64,000 bases of DNA. Source: CAIWKO01 sp964469155 (GTDB lineage: Bacteria > Bacteroidota > Bacteroidia > Bacteroidales > CAIWKO01). Below the pieces are notes generated by a model. It made no database searches. It was not told the origin of the DNA and saw only the letters and a program-made list of their open reading frames with translations. A program made the position numbers and the translations under genes. Below, piece by piece: positions 1 through 9,171 of the stretch. Position 1 is the first letter of the stretch. Each line of letters starts with the position of its first letter. The DNA is taken from contig CAYXXU010000006.1 of the NCBI GenBank assembly GCA_964469155.1, positions 15,326-79,325 of the forward strand, given 5' to 3'.

Positions 1-93
1 AATTGTTACCATCACCAACATTAGCTGTTGTTGTATAAAGACAGCAGGGATGGATGCTTTATCATAGACCAACAAAAACTCAATATTCTCAAC

Positions 94-1641
94 ATGTTTA
101 CCTCGACCGACCTCAAAGAAATTCAAAAGCGGGAGATCCCCCTCAGCCTCATCGAACAGCAGATCGCAAATTTCAAAGCGGGTTTCCCTTATATCAACCT
201 GGATGCACCCGCCACCCTGACTAACGGGATGAAAAGATATAGCCCTGAAGCGATTCAGGAATTGGCCTCATTTTATAAGGACAATCTGCCTCATATTTCC
301 ACCCTGAAATTTGTTCCTGCTTCAGGAGCCGCCACGCGTATGTTCAGCCATTTGTTCGCTTTTCGCAGTGAATATAAGGCCACGCCGGAGCAAATTCAGC
401 AGATACAGGAAGAGAACGGGTTCAATTCGGTGGCTTATTTTTTTAAGAATTTAACCCGGTTTGCTTTTTATGCCGACCTGAAAGCCGTGATGGAACAAAA
501 CGGAAAAAGCCCGGAAGCTTCTCTCGAACAACATGATTATAACACCATTCTCGATTTTTTGTTGTACGAGCCCGGCCTTAATTATTCTGCTTTGCCCAAA
601 GCCCTAATAAAATTTCACAAATATGACGACGATTCACGCACTGCCATAGAAGAACACCTGGTGGAAGCCGGCAACTACAGTTTTGGCAACGACCGCTCCG
701 CCCATATTCATTTCACCCTTTCGCCCGAACATATTCAGAAGTTCAGGGACCTGCTGACCCAAAGACAGCCAATGTATGAGGAGAAATTTAAAATTACCTA
801 TCGCATCACCCATTCCATTCAGAAACCCTCGACCGATACCCTGGCGGTGGATGAGAACAATGAGCCTTTCCGCAATGCCGACGGTTCGCTGCTGTTTCGT
901 CCGGGAGGGCATGGGGCGCTGATCAACAACCTGAACGAGATCGAAGCCGACGTGGTTTTCATCAAGAATATCGACAATATTGTGCCCGACCGCCTGAGAC
1001 CCGAAACCAATCTTTATAAAATGGCTTTGGCGGGTTGCCTTTTGAAACTCAGGAGCAGCATCAATGAATTTCTGAAACTACTGGAAACTGGGAATCTGGC
1101 CGATAAGATCATCAACATTATCATCACTTTTGCCAAAACAGAAATGTCTCACAACTTCACCGATGCCTTTTATGGTGCAGGTCGCGAAGAAAAGATCATT
1201 TATCTTTTTAAGCTTCTGAACCGCCCTATTCGCGTTTGCGGCATGGTGAAGAACGAAGGCGAGCCCGGCGGAGGACCTTTCATAGTGCGCGATGCCGATG
1301 GCAGCCTCAGCCTGCAGATCATTGAATCGTCGCAGATTGATATGAACCATCCCAACCAAAAGAGCATTGCTGCCAAAGCAACTCATTTCAACCCGGTGGA
1401 CCTGGTGTGCAGTGTTAAGGATTACCAAGGAAATAAATTCGACCTCACCGATTTTGTGGACCCATCCACAGGATTTATTTCGCTGAAGACCAAAGACGGC
1501 AAGCCGCTGAAGGCCCAGGAACTGCCCGGGCTTTGGAACGGAGCCATGGCCAAATGGAACACGGTGTTTGTGGAAGTGCCCATCATCACCTTCAACCCGG
1601 TGAAAACCGTTAATGATTTGCTACGGCCTGAGCATTTGTAA
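94..1641 (+). CDS. DUF4301 family protein
   Basis: A 515-residue cytoplasmic protein matching my memory of the DUF4301 family of Bacteroidota, whose function is not established. The frame is open from an ATG at 28, but the ATG at 94 gives the usual family beginning (MFTSTDLKEIQ) and is preferred. Two segments resemble sugar nucleotidyltransferases: an early PASGAATRMF stretch (about residues 74-83) recalls the N-terminal nucleotide loop, and a central run with STDTLAVD, FRPGGHGALI and VFIKNIDNIV recalls the glycine-rich and acidic motifs of UDP-sugar pyrophosphorylases. Nucleotidyltransferase activity is my inference. No signal peptide or membrane segment is seen. It is alone on its strand and converges with the next gene. 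Confidence 0.8.
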   Translation: MFTSTDLKEIQKREIPLSLIEQQIANFKAGFPYINLDAPATLTNGMKRYSPEAIQELASFYKDNLPHISTLKFVPASGAATRMFSHLFAFRSEYKATPEQIQQIQEENGFNSVAYFFKNLTRFAFYADLKAVMEQNGKSPEASLEQHDYNTILDFLLYEPGLNYSALPKALIKFHKYDDDSRTAIEEHLVEAGNYSFGNDRSAHIHFTLSPEHIQKFRDLLTQRQPMYEEKFKITYRITHSIQKPSTDTLAVDENNEPFRNADGSLLFRPGGHGALINNLNEIEADVVFIKNIDNIVPDRLRPETNLYKMALAGCLLKLRSSINEFLKLLETGNLADKIINIIITFAKTEMSHNFTDAFYGAGREEKIIYLFKLLNRPIRVCGMVKNEGEPGGGPFIVRDADGSLSLQIIESSQIDMNHPNQKSIAAKATHFNPVDLVCSVKDYQGNKFDLTDFVDPSTGFISLKTKDGKPLKAQELPGLWNGAMAKWNTVFVEVPIITFNPVKTVNDLLRPEHL

Positions 1642-1747
1642 TTAATAAAGGTCTGATTTCTTTGTGAATCTTTGTGCTTTTGTGTTTTGGTGGCAAAAAA
1701 AGAAACGCCACAAAGGCTCCAAGACTCAAAGAACACTCTAAGTATCA
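1642..1747. repeat. Low-complexity CTTTGTG-type intergenic repeat
   Basis: The gap between two convergent genes carries a degenerate direct repeat of the type TCTTTGTG..CTTTTGTG. Similar text occurs near 53727-53760, and on the other strand near 32405-32445. No gene is seen here. Confidence 0.4.
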
Positions 1748-2575
1748 TTAAAGCTTAATAATTTTCTTAACTATCCTATCATCCCTGCGTATCATCACCA
1801 TGAAATAATTGCCTGTAGCATATTCTTTCAGGTCGAGGGAAAACTTATTGCGCCCGGACTGCAGTTGTTCGGTTCTTTCGAGCAATATCTTGTAGGTATC
1901 GTCGTAAAGTTGCAAACGAATCTCTTCCGCCAGCTTTACATCCATTACTATTTCTACCAGACCATTGGTGGGGTTGGGATAGACTTCTGTCAGGGTCCAC
2001 TCGTCCGTGGGATACTGAGCATCCACTTCTGCAGGGCTCAACAGCAGGGTATCATTGGGCAGCAGTATGGGATTGGGGCTGATCTCGTTGCTATCTGCAG
2101 GCGGCTGCAACGGTGGATCTACCTTATCAGCAACTACTGCTGCTTTCGGCAATTTCAGATTCACCTGATAGCGACAGGTTTTTTCCACCTGCCATTGGCC
2201 ACGGGGATCGCCACGCTGAAAATCTTCGTAGGCCAGCCGCAGGGAAGTATCTTTAGGAAGGTAGTCACCTCCCCCTGCCCTACCATCCATATCTTCCGCA
2301 GTAAAATAATACGTATTGTCAATGGTCCATCGGTTCATCTCAAATTCGAAATGCCCCAGGCTGTCGCTTTGGGTGGTGACTTTAGGATTGTCATGACTTT
2401 TCATGGAAACTTTAATGTTTTCAATGGGCACCTTACTCAGCAAGTCGTTGATGTTTCCGTTGATCTTATAAATGGTCTCAACAACGCCGTATTGTGCGGC
2501 CACTGTAGCCGAAAAACCAAAGATCATGGCCAGCAGCGAGGCCAATGCTTTCAGCAGGTAGTATTTTTTAGTCAT
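1748..2575 (-). CDS. Secreted regulatory-like-domain protein with T9SS type A sorting domain
   Basis: A 275-residue protein with a clear N-terminal signal peptide (hydrophobic core, cleavage after about residue 27 at VAAQ). A small beta-sandwich, carboxypeptidase-regulatory-like domain follows (about residues 28-125). Its opening YGVVETIYKINGNI recalls the radical-SAM-associated putative lipoprotein family. A Pro/Asp-rich linker (about 145-190) leads to a C-terminal T9SS type A sorting domain with the VYPNPTNG motif, ending in RIVKKIIKL. By family knowledge such a C-terminal domain sends the protein through the type IX secretion system to the cell surface. The specific role is unknown and no radical SAM gene is adjacent. 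Confidence 0.8.
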   Translation of the reverse strand: MTKKYYLLKALASLLAMIFGFSATVAAQYGVVETIYKINGNINDLLSKVPIENIKVSMKSHDNPKVTTQSDSLGHFEFEMNRWTIDNTYYFTAEDMDGRAGGGDYLPKDTSLRLAYEDFQRGDPRGQWQVEKTCRYQVNLKLPKAAVVADKVDPPLQPPADSNEISPNPILLPNDTLLLSPAEVDAQYPTDEWTLTEVYPNPTNGLVEIVMDVKLAEEIRLQLYDDTYKILLERTEQLQSGRNKFSLDLKEYATGNYFMVMIRRDDRIVKKIIKL

Positions 2576-2747
2576 GTTTTTTGGGGTTGTTATGGGATTT
2601 AGATGGTTTGAAGGGGGAAAGGTTTAATTTGGATTGGAATATTATGTCGGAAGACTTAAGAAGACCGAAGTTCGAAAACTATCAGCTTTGAGGAAAAAGC
2701 CGGATAGGCCTGGTTTGAAAAATAAATTATACACCTGTCGGTTTGTT

Positions 2748-2778
2748 TTTGTTTGAAAAAAATAATTTCTTACATTTG
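2748..2778 (+). promoter_or_regulatory. Bacteroidota-type promoter (TTTG-N19-TACATTTG)
   Basis: TTTG at 2748-2751 and TACATTTG at 2771-2778 are separated by 19 bases, matching the Bacteroidota consensus (-33 TTTG, -7 TAnnTTTG). Transcription would begin near 2785, which excludes an upstream in-frame ATG at 2753 and supports the start at 2810. Confidence 0.65.
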
Positions 2779-2809
2779 CTACATTAAATACCCCCCAAAA
2801 ATTAATGTC

Positions 2810-3442
2810 ATGGCTCCATTAGATTCAGATTTGAAGTACCGTGCATTGGTTGTAATTGGAATGCCCAAAAAAGTGAACGACTATATTCCCTGGGCAATAG
2901 CCACGCACGACAAAATGAAGGCAAACCCGCGTTTTGCAGCTTTACTGCCCAAGCTGGCCACCTTTGAAACGGATACAAAGAACCTGCGCGATGCACAAAA
3001 TGGCTGTACTTCAAAGCCTCCTACCGTAAGCACCGAAACCCGAAACTATTATTGGAGATTAAGCAAAACCGATATCAGGATTCTGAAAGTCAATGTACAG
3101 GAAATGGCCGACCTTGACCCACGAAATGCTTCGGTTATAATTACAGATGCCGGTTTTGAAGTCAAACAGGTGGCTATACGTCATAAGCAAAAAAACATGG
3201 CGGTTGATGGAGCCGAGGAAGGCGAAGTGAAATTGATTGCCGCAGGTCGTGGTCCTCACAACTGGCGCGTGAGCTATGACCAGGAAAACTGGACCGTACT
3301 ATTAGCCAGCAAAACCAGTTTAAAAATATCCAAAGGCAATACGCCCGGCGAGGTGCTGTATTTTCAGAACAGCTTGCTGGTTGATGAAAGCAAATCGCCT
3401 GAATGGAGCCCAAGCATCAGGGTCGTAGTTAAAAAACATTAA
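2810..3442 (+). CDS. Hypothetical protein with C-terminal fibronectin-III-like region
   Basis: A 210-residue soluble protein without a signal peptide or membrane segment. The N-terminal half (VNDYIPWAIATHDKM..) looks helical. The C-terminal 80 residues (KLIAAGRGPHNWRVSYDQENW..GEVLYFQNSLLV..EWSPSIRVVVKK) look like a fibronectin-III-type beta sandwich. The architecture recalls small proteins of unknown function that are common in environmental Bacteroidota, and the protein at 30520-31260 has a loosely similar layout. The start at 2810 is chosen because a perfect promoter overlaps the upstream ATG at 2753. No function can be assigned. Confidence 0.7.
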   Translation: MAPLDSDLKYRALVVIGMPKKVNDYIPWAIATHDKMKANPRFAALLPKLATFETDTKNLRDAQNGCTSKPPTVSTETRNYYWRLSKTDIRILKVNVQEMADLDPRNASVIITDAGFEVKQVAIRHKQKNMAVDGAEEGEVKLIAAGRGPHNWRVSYDQENWTVLLASKTSLKISKGNTPGEVLYFQNSLLVDESKSPEWSPSIRVVVKKH

Positions 3443-3535
3443 TTGGTTTTACGGTAAGATTTTAGTCTCAGATTGTTCATGAGAGTGCAGACAAATCCAA
3501 TGCCTGCTTGCTGATTTTTTATTGTAACAACCTAC

Positions 3536-3787
3536 TTTCAAATTACCGAACCATCATTTCAATTCACCGAAGGATCGTTTCAAATCATCGAGTGGTCGTT
3601 TTAAATTACCAAAGGGTTGTTTTAAATCATCGAGCAGTCGTTTTAAATTACCGAACGATCATTTCAAATCACCGAACGCTCGTTTCAAATCATCGAGTGG
3701 TCGTTTCAAATTTCCTAAGGGTTGTTTACAATTTCCGAACGATCGTTTTAAATCACCGAACCTAAAAATGAAATCACCGAGCCTTAA
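3536..3787 (+). repeat. Array A: 12 degenerate 21-bp tandem repeats
   Basis: Twelve consecutive 21-base units fill exactly 252 bases with no spacers. The core of the consensus is CAAATCACCGAACGATCG preceded by TTT. Units differ by one to several substitutions but the 21-base step is kept without an indel. The array sits in a 760-base gap between the unknown protein and the phosphohexomutase. It gives a spurious 85-codon open frame of heptapeptides (NHRVVVL-like) on the plus strand. Confidence 0.9.
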
Positions 3788-3995
3788 TTTAAAATTTAGT
3801 AGCGATGATGTAAAACTAAGGCATTGGGATGCATTGGGAGGCATGATGAGCAGAAGGGTGAAAAGAAGTTAAATAAAATCCACTTTGAATGATTTGTTGA
3901 AATGTTTTTCTTCTTTTGAGGTATATATTTTGTCGATGAAGTTTGTCAAAGAATAGGAGGAAGTGAGTAGTTGATAACGAATAGTTAATAGTTTA

Positions 3996-4098
3996 AAAAG
4001 GCTTGTTCCGAACAGGGCAGGCCTCTTACTCCGATCGGGGAAATGCTTTCCCCGTGTTCTCTTAACAGAAAAGGCTTGTCAGCAAAGGGCAGGCCTTT
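3996..4098 (+). repeat. Pair of imperfect hairpin repeats around a strong GC hairpin
   Basis: Two copies of a 29-30 base element beginning AAAAGGCTTGT and ending GGGCAGGCCT lie at 3996-4024 and 4069-4098; each can fold through AGGCTTG/CAGGCCT. Between them is a perfect 8-bp stem, CGGGGAAA (4036-4043) with TTTCCCCG (4047-4054), closed by a 3-base loop. The group lies about 100 bases before the phosphohexomutase gene. It could be an RNA leader element, a terminator pair or a dispersed repeat; the sequence does not decide. The rest of the 3443-4202 gap holds array A and no gene. Confidence 0.55.
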
Positions 4099-4202
4099 AA
4101 CTTTTAGGCATTCAGCTACAAATCCAAAAGATATTTTCCCTCCCCTTTTGCCAATCGGCCAATAATCATTAATTTTGAAGAAGATTATTCAAACAGCAAA
4201 AC

Positions 4203-5945
4203 ATGAAACTATCCGATATCGACAGCGCTATTCTGGCAAAGGCCCAACTCTGGACGGGCGAAAACTTCGACGCCGAAACCCGCCAACAGGTCAGGCAACT
4301 GATGGACGAAAACCCCGCCGAACTTTTTGAATCCTTCTATACTGACCTCGAATTCGGTACAGGCGGTCTGCGCGGCATCATGGGCGTGGGAAGCAACCGC
4401 ATGAATAAATATACCGTGGGCATGGCTACACAGGGGCTGGCCCACTATGTGAATAAGATGTTCGCCGGCAAAACACAGAATAAAATTGCCATCGCTTACG
4501 ATTCCCGCAACAATAGCAAATACTTTGCACAAATTGCCGCTGAAATCCTATCGGCCAACGATTGTAAGGTATACCTGTTCTCAAACCTCCGTCCTACGCC
4601 TGAACTATCGTTTGCCATTCGTTATCTGGGCTGCCAGAGCGGTATAGTCATCACGGCTTCTCACAATCCCAAAGAGTACAACGGTTATAAAGTGTATTGG
4701 GACGATGGCGGGCAGTTGGTCAATCCTCACGACAAAAATGTGATAGAAGAAGTGCGTAAAATCACCTCTCCCGAACTGGTTAAGTTCACGGCAAAACCCG
4801 AAAATATTGAACTGATAGGAGCAGCGGTTGATACCGCTTATCTTTCAAGAGTAAAAAAACTGTCGTTCATCCCCGAACTGATCAAAAAGAACCATGATTT
4901 CAGCATAGTTTACACTGCCCTGCATGGCACCGGAATTACTTTGGTTCCCCAGGCACTGAAGGAATATGGCTTTGGGAACATTACTCTGGTGGAAGAGCAG
5001 GCCATACCCGACGGCAACTTCCCTACTTTACAATCGCCCAATCCCGAAGAAAAAGCAGCCCTGTCTATGGCTATGGAAAAAGCCGTAAAAATCAACGCCG
5101 ACCTGGTGCTGGCCACCGACCCCGATGCCGACCGCGTGGGCATTGCTGTGAAAAACGACAAAGGTGAATTTGTGCTGCTGAATGGTAATCAAACCGCATC
5201 TTTGCTGATCTATTACCTGCTTACACAGTGGAAAAGAGAGGGTAAACTGCAGGGCAAGGAATTCATAGTTAAGACCATAGTCACCAGCGAACTGCTGGCA
5301 GAGATGGCTAAGAAATTCGGGGTGGAGTATTTTGATGTGCTGACGGGATTCAAATATATTGCCGGGATCATTCAGAATTTGCAGGGAATCAAAACTTTTA
5401 TTGGCGGAGGCGAAGAAAGTTATGGCTATCTGGTGAGCGATTTTGTGCGCGATAAGGATGCGGTTATTTCATGCTGCATGATAGCCGAAACGGCCGTGTT
5501 TGCCAAAGAGCGGGGCATGTCACTATACTCTTTGCTGCTTGAGATATATAAGGAGTATGGCATGTATTACGAAAGCCTGTTGTCAATCACCAAAAAAGGC
5601 AAATCCGGTGCTGACGAAATAAAACAAATGATGGCTGATTTCCGCAGCAAGCCGCCGAAAACCATAAACCAATCGAAAGTGGTCATGATAAAAGATTATC
5701 AACTGCAAAAAGAGATGAACATGGTTGATCAATCTGTCAAGGCCATTGAAATGCCCAAATCGGATGTGTTGCAGTTCTTCACAGAAGATGGCAGTAAGAT
5801 CACGGTGCGTCCTTCAGGCACCGAGCCCAAGATCAAATTCTATTTTGGCATCAAAGCCAAACTGAAAAATATTGCAGATTTCGAAATAACCGAAGCGAAA
5901 TGTAGGGATAAAATCGAAAAAATCAAGTTGGATCTATCCTTATAG
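4203..5945 (+). CDS. pgcA: Phospho-sugar mutase (phosphoglucomutase/phosphomannomutase family)
   Basis: A 580-residue cytoplasmic alpha-D-phosphohexomutase, close in length to Bacillus PgcA (about 581). It interconverts glucose-1-phosphate and glucose-6-phosphate or the mannose equivalents, feeding glycolysis and nucleotide-sugar synthesis. All four active-site elements are present: the phosphoserine loop TASHNP (Ser153), the metal loop DPDADR (306-311), the sugar-binding GGGEESYGY (about 400), and the phosphate-binding RPSGTEPK near the C-terminus. It is a single-gene unit that converges with the next gene. Exact substrate preference cannot be read from the sequence. Confidence 0.93.
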   Translation: MKLSDIDSAILAKAQLWTGENFDAETRQQVRQLMDENPAELFESFYTDLEFGTGGLRGIMGVGSNRMNKYTVGMATQGLAHYVNKMFAGKTQNKIAIAYDSRNNSKYFAQIAAEILSANDCKVYLFSNLRPTPELSFAIRYLGCQSGIVITASHNPKEYNGYKVYWDDGGQLVNPHDKNVIEEVRKITSPELVKFTAKPENIELIGAAVDTAYLSRVKKLSFIPELIKKNHDFSIVYTALHGTGITLVPQALKEYGFGNITLVEEQAIPDGNFPTLQSPNPEEKAALSMAMEKAVKINADLVLATDPDADRVGIAVKNDKGEFVLLNGNQTASLLIYYLLTQWKREGKLQGKEFIVKTIVTSELLAEMAKKFGVEYFDVLTGFKYIAGIIQNLQGIKTFIGGGEESYGYLVSDFVRDKDAVISCCMIAETAVFAKERGMSLYSLLLEIYKEYGMYYESLLSITKKGKSGADEIKQMMADFRSKPPKTINQSKVVMIKDYQLQKEMNMVDQSVKAIEMPKSDVLQFFTEDGSKITVRPSGTEPKIKFYFGIKAKLKNIADFEITEAKCRDKIEKIKLDLSL

Positions 5946-5960
5946 ACCCTGATATTCCTG

Positions 5961-6674
5961 CTATATCCCTTGTATATTTCGATCAATCAGGTCATCATCC
6001 TGGTCATTGGACAAGATGCGGCTCGAGGCATCCACTGTTTTTCTGGATTCCATAACTATCCACAAAACCGTGATACTTGCAATGGCCCCGAAAAAACACC
6101 AGACGGATATCACCTGTCCGAAGAAGAAGATACGCGAGAACATGTATGAACCTATATTGATAATCCCCAGCACCCACATACGTTTCACACTCGAAACCAT
6201 CATGGAGACAACTGTGGGTATCAGATACAGCAAACCGAAAAACCATGCAAACGGAGGTTTATAATCATACGTATAATTCACGTGATATTTCGCTATCGAA
6301 GCATCTACATTGTGAAACAGCATCACATAAATAAAGCCGCCTGCCATGAAAATGCCAATGGCCTGAAATACCAAAAGTATTTTTTTTCTGGTCTTGTTCT
6401 TCTCCTGCAAATACATACTTAATGGAATGAACAGGGGCCAGACAAGCCAGGCAAAAATCAAAAAACCTATGGTCAGGGGATATTTCCACGAAACATAGGC
6501 ACCGTTTCTCAGCACCACCCAGAGGAAACCTTCAATGAATTGTTGCAATGCAAAGAACAAAGGAATAAGTGCAAATACTTTTTGAGGCAGGGTTACTGAT
6601 TTTCTATAGGCAACCAAGCCCACCATGGATATAACCGCACTGGCACCAAAACTCGCTTCTGCTGAAAAACACAT
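5961..6674 (-). CDS. DUF6629-like multi-pass membrane protein
   Basis: A 237-residue integral membrane protein with about seven hydrophobic segments. The beginning MCFSAEASFGASAVI and the following FALIPLFFALQQFIEGFLW are typical, as I remember it, of the DUF6629 family, whose function is unknown. The frame can be opened 20 codons further upstream (6734), but the MCFSA start at 6674 matches the family and is preferred. It ends 16 bases from the convergent phosphohexomutase gene. Confidence 0.75.
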   Translation of the reverse strand: MCFSAEASFGASAVISMVGLVAYRKSVTLPQKVFALIPLFFALQQFIEGFLWVVLRNGAYVSWKYPLTIGFLIFAWLVWPLFIPLSMYLQEKNKTRKKILLVFQAIGIFMAGGFIYVMLFHNVDASIAKYHVNYTYDYKPPFAWFFGLLYLIPTVVSMMVSSVKRMWVLGIINIGSYMFSRIFFFGQVISVWCFFGAIASITVLWIVMESRKTVDASSRILSNDQDDDLIDRNIQGI

Positions 6675-6815
6675 AATTTCTTTTTTATGCAAATTAATAA
6701 AAAAAATACCATTCCCAAAAATACTATTTATCACAATGGTCTATTTGAATAATAATATTTGATGTATCGAAAAATTAAAGTCATTAAATACAAGGATTTA
6801 CTCAATATTAATGAT

Positions 6816-6823
6816 TACCTTTG
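6816..6823 (+). promoter_or_regulatory. Promoter -7 box (TACCTTTG) before the DEAD-box helicase
   Basis: TACCTTTG matches the Bacteroidota -7 consensus TAnnTTTG. No good -33 TTG is seen. If used, it implies a leader of about 120 bases before the start at 6950, in keeping with the long leaders often found on cold-shock helicase genes. Confidence 0.45.
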
Positions 6824-6949
6824 CATCGATTTAATAATTTAAGTGATTTCAGGGAAGCCATTCAGCTTCATATTCCGTCTGTATTCAGACCTATCTAAAG
6901 GGAACATCAGCAAATCAAGCCCCGAAGCACAAAACCTTTCATAAAAAAA

Positions 6950-8746
6950 ATGACAACATTCGAAGAATTAGGAATTGAACCAAAAATTCAACGGGCAATA
7001 CTTGAACTTGGATTTGAGCATCCTATGCCCGTCCAGGAACAAGTAATTCCATTAATGCTCAACAAACGTAACGATATCATTGCTATGGCACAAACGGGCA
7101 CCGGCAAAACGGCAGCTTTCGGTCTGCCATTGATTCAGGAAGCCATTCCAGGCACTAAATACCCTCATGCACTCGTATTGTGTCCCACCCGCGAACTCTG
7201 CATGCAGATAGCCGGCGACCTCAACGATTATGCTTTACACATCAACGACCTTAAGGTGCTTCCCGTTTACGGAGGTTCCAGTATCGAAACCCAGATCACT
7301 GCACTGAAAAAAGGGGTGCAGATCATAGTAGCCACCCCGGGTCGATTGTTAGACCTTATCGAACGCAGGGTGGTAAAACTTTCTGAAGTTACGCGAGTAG
7401 TGCTCGACGAGGCCGACGAAATGCTCAATATGGGCTTTCTCGATAGTATTGATGCTATCCTGGCTCAGGTTCCGGACGGCCGCAACACCTTACTGTTCTC
7501 TGCTACCATGCCACAGGAGATAGTCACTATCTCGAAAAAATACATGTCGAATCCTATCGAAGTTACCATTGGAAAACGCAATGCAGGCGCCGAAAACATC
7601 AAGCATATCTGCTATACCGTTCACGCCAGGGATAAATACCTGCTGTTGAAACGTATTGCCGATTACAACCCCGATATTTATGGTATTGTTTTTTGCCGTA
7701 CCCGTAAAGAAACCCAGGAAGTGGCCGATAAACTGATACAGGATGGTTATAATGCTGATTCACTGCATGGCGACCTGTCGCAACCCATGCGCGATATGGT
7801 GATGCAGAAGTTCCGCCTGCGTAATATCCGTTTGCTGGTGGCTACCGATGTGGCTGCCCGCGGCCTGGATGTTGACGATCTGACACACGTTATCAATTTT
7901 CAGCTACCTGACGATCCGGAAGTATATACCCATCGCAGCGGACGAACCGGTCGTGCCGGAAAAACAGGTATTTCAATTGCCATTGTGAATCTGAAAGAGA
8001 AATTTCTGATACGCCAAATTGAGAAAAAAATTAATAAAACATTTATTAATAGTAAAATTCCCAGTGGACGCGAAATTTGTGAAAAACAATTGTTCTCCCT
8101 TATCGACAAAATGGAAAAGGTCGAGATCGATCATTCCGAGATCGACACCTACCTTCCTGTGATCTTTCGAAAACTGGAGTGGCTGGATAAAGAGGAAGTG
8201 ATCAAAAGATTTGTTTCGCTACAGTTTAATAAATTCCTGGACTATTACCGGACCGCCGCTGAGATCAAGGTTCCTGAAGACCATGGCAGAAACAGCCAGG
8301 ATGCAGGCGATCGCGACGGGCGTCGCAGAAACAGAAAAGACCGCGACGATTCCGGTTCCAGAGAAAGATCTTTCGATAGAGGCTCTGACAGAGGATTTGA
8401 CAGGTCCTCAGACAGAGGATTTGACAGATCCTCTGAAAAATCTTCTGATTTCTCAAAGATGTTTATCAATATCGGAAAGATGGATGGTATTAATCCCCGC
8501 CAGATCATCGACCTGATCAATTTCAACACTCCGGGCAAAAAGGTAGGCATAGGCCGTATCGATCTGATGAAGACCTTTTCGTTCTTCGAAATTGAAAACT
8601 CCTATGCACACGAAATTATCCGCTTACTGAAAAATAAAAAGCATAACGACCGTAAACTAAATATAGGATTTGCCAACGAAAAAGATTTTGGAGACTCATC
8701 CTCAAAACCAAAAAGATACTCCCGCGACAAAAGAAGGGAAAGATAA
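6950..8746 (+). CDS. deaD: DEAD-box ATP-dependent RNA helicase, CsdA/DeaD type
   Basis: A 598-residue helicase that remodels structured RNA, with family roles in ribosome assembly and mRNA decay in the cold. Visible motifs are the Q motif (Gln29), Walker A AQTGTGKT (47-54), PTRELCMQIA, DEAD (153-156), SAT, ARGLDV and HRSGRTGR (328-335). After a helical linker comes a charged, low-complexity stretch (about 450-495) with tandem DRGFDRSS units. A DbpA-type RNA-binding domain follows (MFINIGKMDG..DLMKTFSFFEI, about 504-575), then a basic tail. The cold-shock protein gene lies just downstream on the other strand, sharing a terminator, so both may answer to cold. Confidence 0.95.
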   Translation: MTTFEELGIEPKIQRAILELGFEHPMPVQEQVIPLMLNKRNDIIAMAQTGTGKTAAFGLPLIQEAIPGTKYPHALVLCPTRELCMQIAGDLNDYALHINDLKVLPVYGGSSIETQITALKKGVQIIVATPGRLLDLIERRVVKLSEVTRVVLDEADEMLNMGFLDSIDAILAQVPDGRNTLLFSATMPQEIVTISKKYMSNPIEVTIGKRNAGAENIKHICYTVHARDKYLLLKRIADYNPDIYGIVFCRTRKETQEVADKLIQDGYNADSLHGDLSQPMRDMVMQKFRLRNIRLLVATDVAARGLDVDDLTHVINFQLPDDPEVYTHRSGRTGRAGKTGISIAIVNLKEKFLIRQIEKKINKTFINSKIPSGREICEKQLFSLIDKMEKVEIDHSEIDTYLPVIFRKLEWLDKEEVIKRFVSLQFNKFLDYYRTAAEIKVPEDHGRNSQDAGDRDGRRRNRKDRDDSGSRERSFDRGSDRGFDRSSDRGFDRSSEKSSDFSKMFINIGKMDGINPRQIIDLINFNTPGKKVGIGRIDLMKTFSFFEIENSYAHEIIRLLKNKKHNDRKLNIGFANEKDFGDSSSKPKRYSRDKRRER

Positions 8747-8754
8747 AATATGGC

Positions 8755-8790
8755 AAAAAAAAAGCCCGTCGTTTTGCGACGGGCTTTTTA
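8755..8790. terminator. Bidirectional Rho-independent terminator
   Basis: A perfect 8-bp stem, GCCCGTCG (8764-8771) with CGACGGGC (8777-8784), is flanked by A-runs on the left and a T-run on the right. It can end both the helicase transcript (plus) and the cold-shock gene transcript (minus). Confidence 0.9.
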
Positions 8791-8813
8791 CATTTTGCAA
8801 AATGTGTAGATTT

Positions 8814-9005
8814 CTAGTCTCTTTTAACATTTACAGCGTTCAGTCCTTTTTTGCCTTCCTGCAATTCAAAACTTACGATATCGCCTTCTTTGATCTTGTC
8901 GATCAGGCCTGATGCATGTACAAAATATTCTTTATCGGATTCGTCGTCTTTGATAAATCCAAAACCTTTTAATTCATTGAAGAATTTTACTGTTCCTTTT
9001 TTCAT
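8814..9005 (-). CDS. Cold-shock domain protein (CspA-like)
   Basis: A 63-residue single cold-shock domain that binds single-stranded RNA or DNA as an RNA chaperone. RNP1 (KGFGFIK, residues 13-19) and RNP2 (YFVHAS, 27-32) are intact. It is slightly shorter than the usual 65-70 residues but complete. A textbook promoter lies about 30 bases upstream and a strong terminator just downstream, so it is a monocistronic gene. Neighbouring a DEAD-box helicase fits a cold-adaptation role. Confidence 0.93.
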   Translation of the reverse strand: MKKGTVKFFNELKGFGFIKDDESDKEYFVHASGLIDKIKEGDIVSFELQEGKKGLNAVNVKRD

Positions 9006-9035
9006 TGTGATGTTAAATTGTAATTAAATTATTTG

Positions 9036-9065
9036 CAAAGATATACAAATAAAACTTCACAACAA
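9036..9065 (-). promoter_or_regulatory. Promoter of the cold-shock gene (TTG-N19-TATCTTTG)
   Basis: On the minus strand, TTG (9065-9063) and TATCTTTG (9043-9036) are spaced by 19 bases, a perfect Bacteroidota promoter. The untranslated leader would be only about 25-30 bases. Confidence 0.65.
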
Positions 9066-9171
9066 CAAAAAAATAAATAAAATCTTACAAAAAAAATAAA
9101 GGCTTTAAAAAAAGAAGGTTTTAACCCTGGGATATTCGGAAACTTTACAACAATTATCCGCCATATCATGC

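Noticed and set aside
3508..3765. 85-codon open frame of heptapeptide repeats
   Set aside because: It is produced by the 21-base array A, where 21 bases equal seven codons; no start context, and the array is degenerate at all codon positions.
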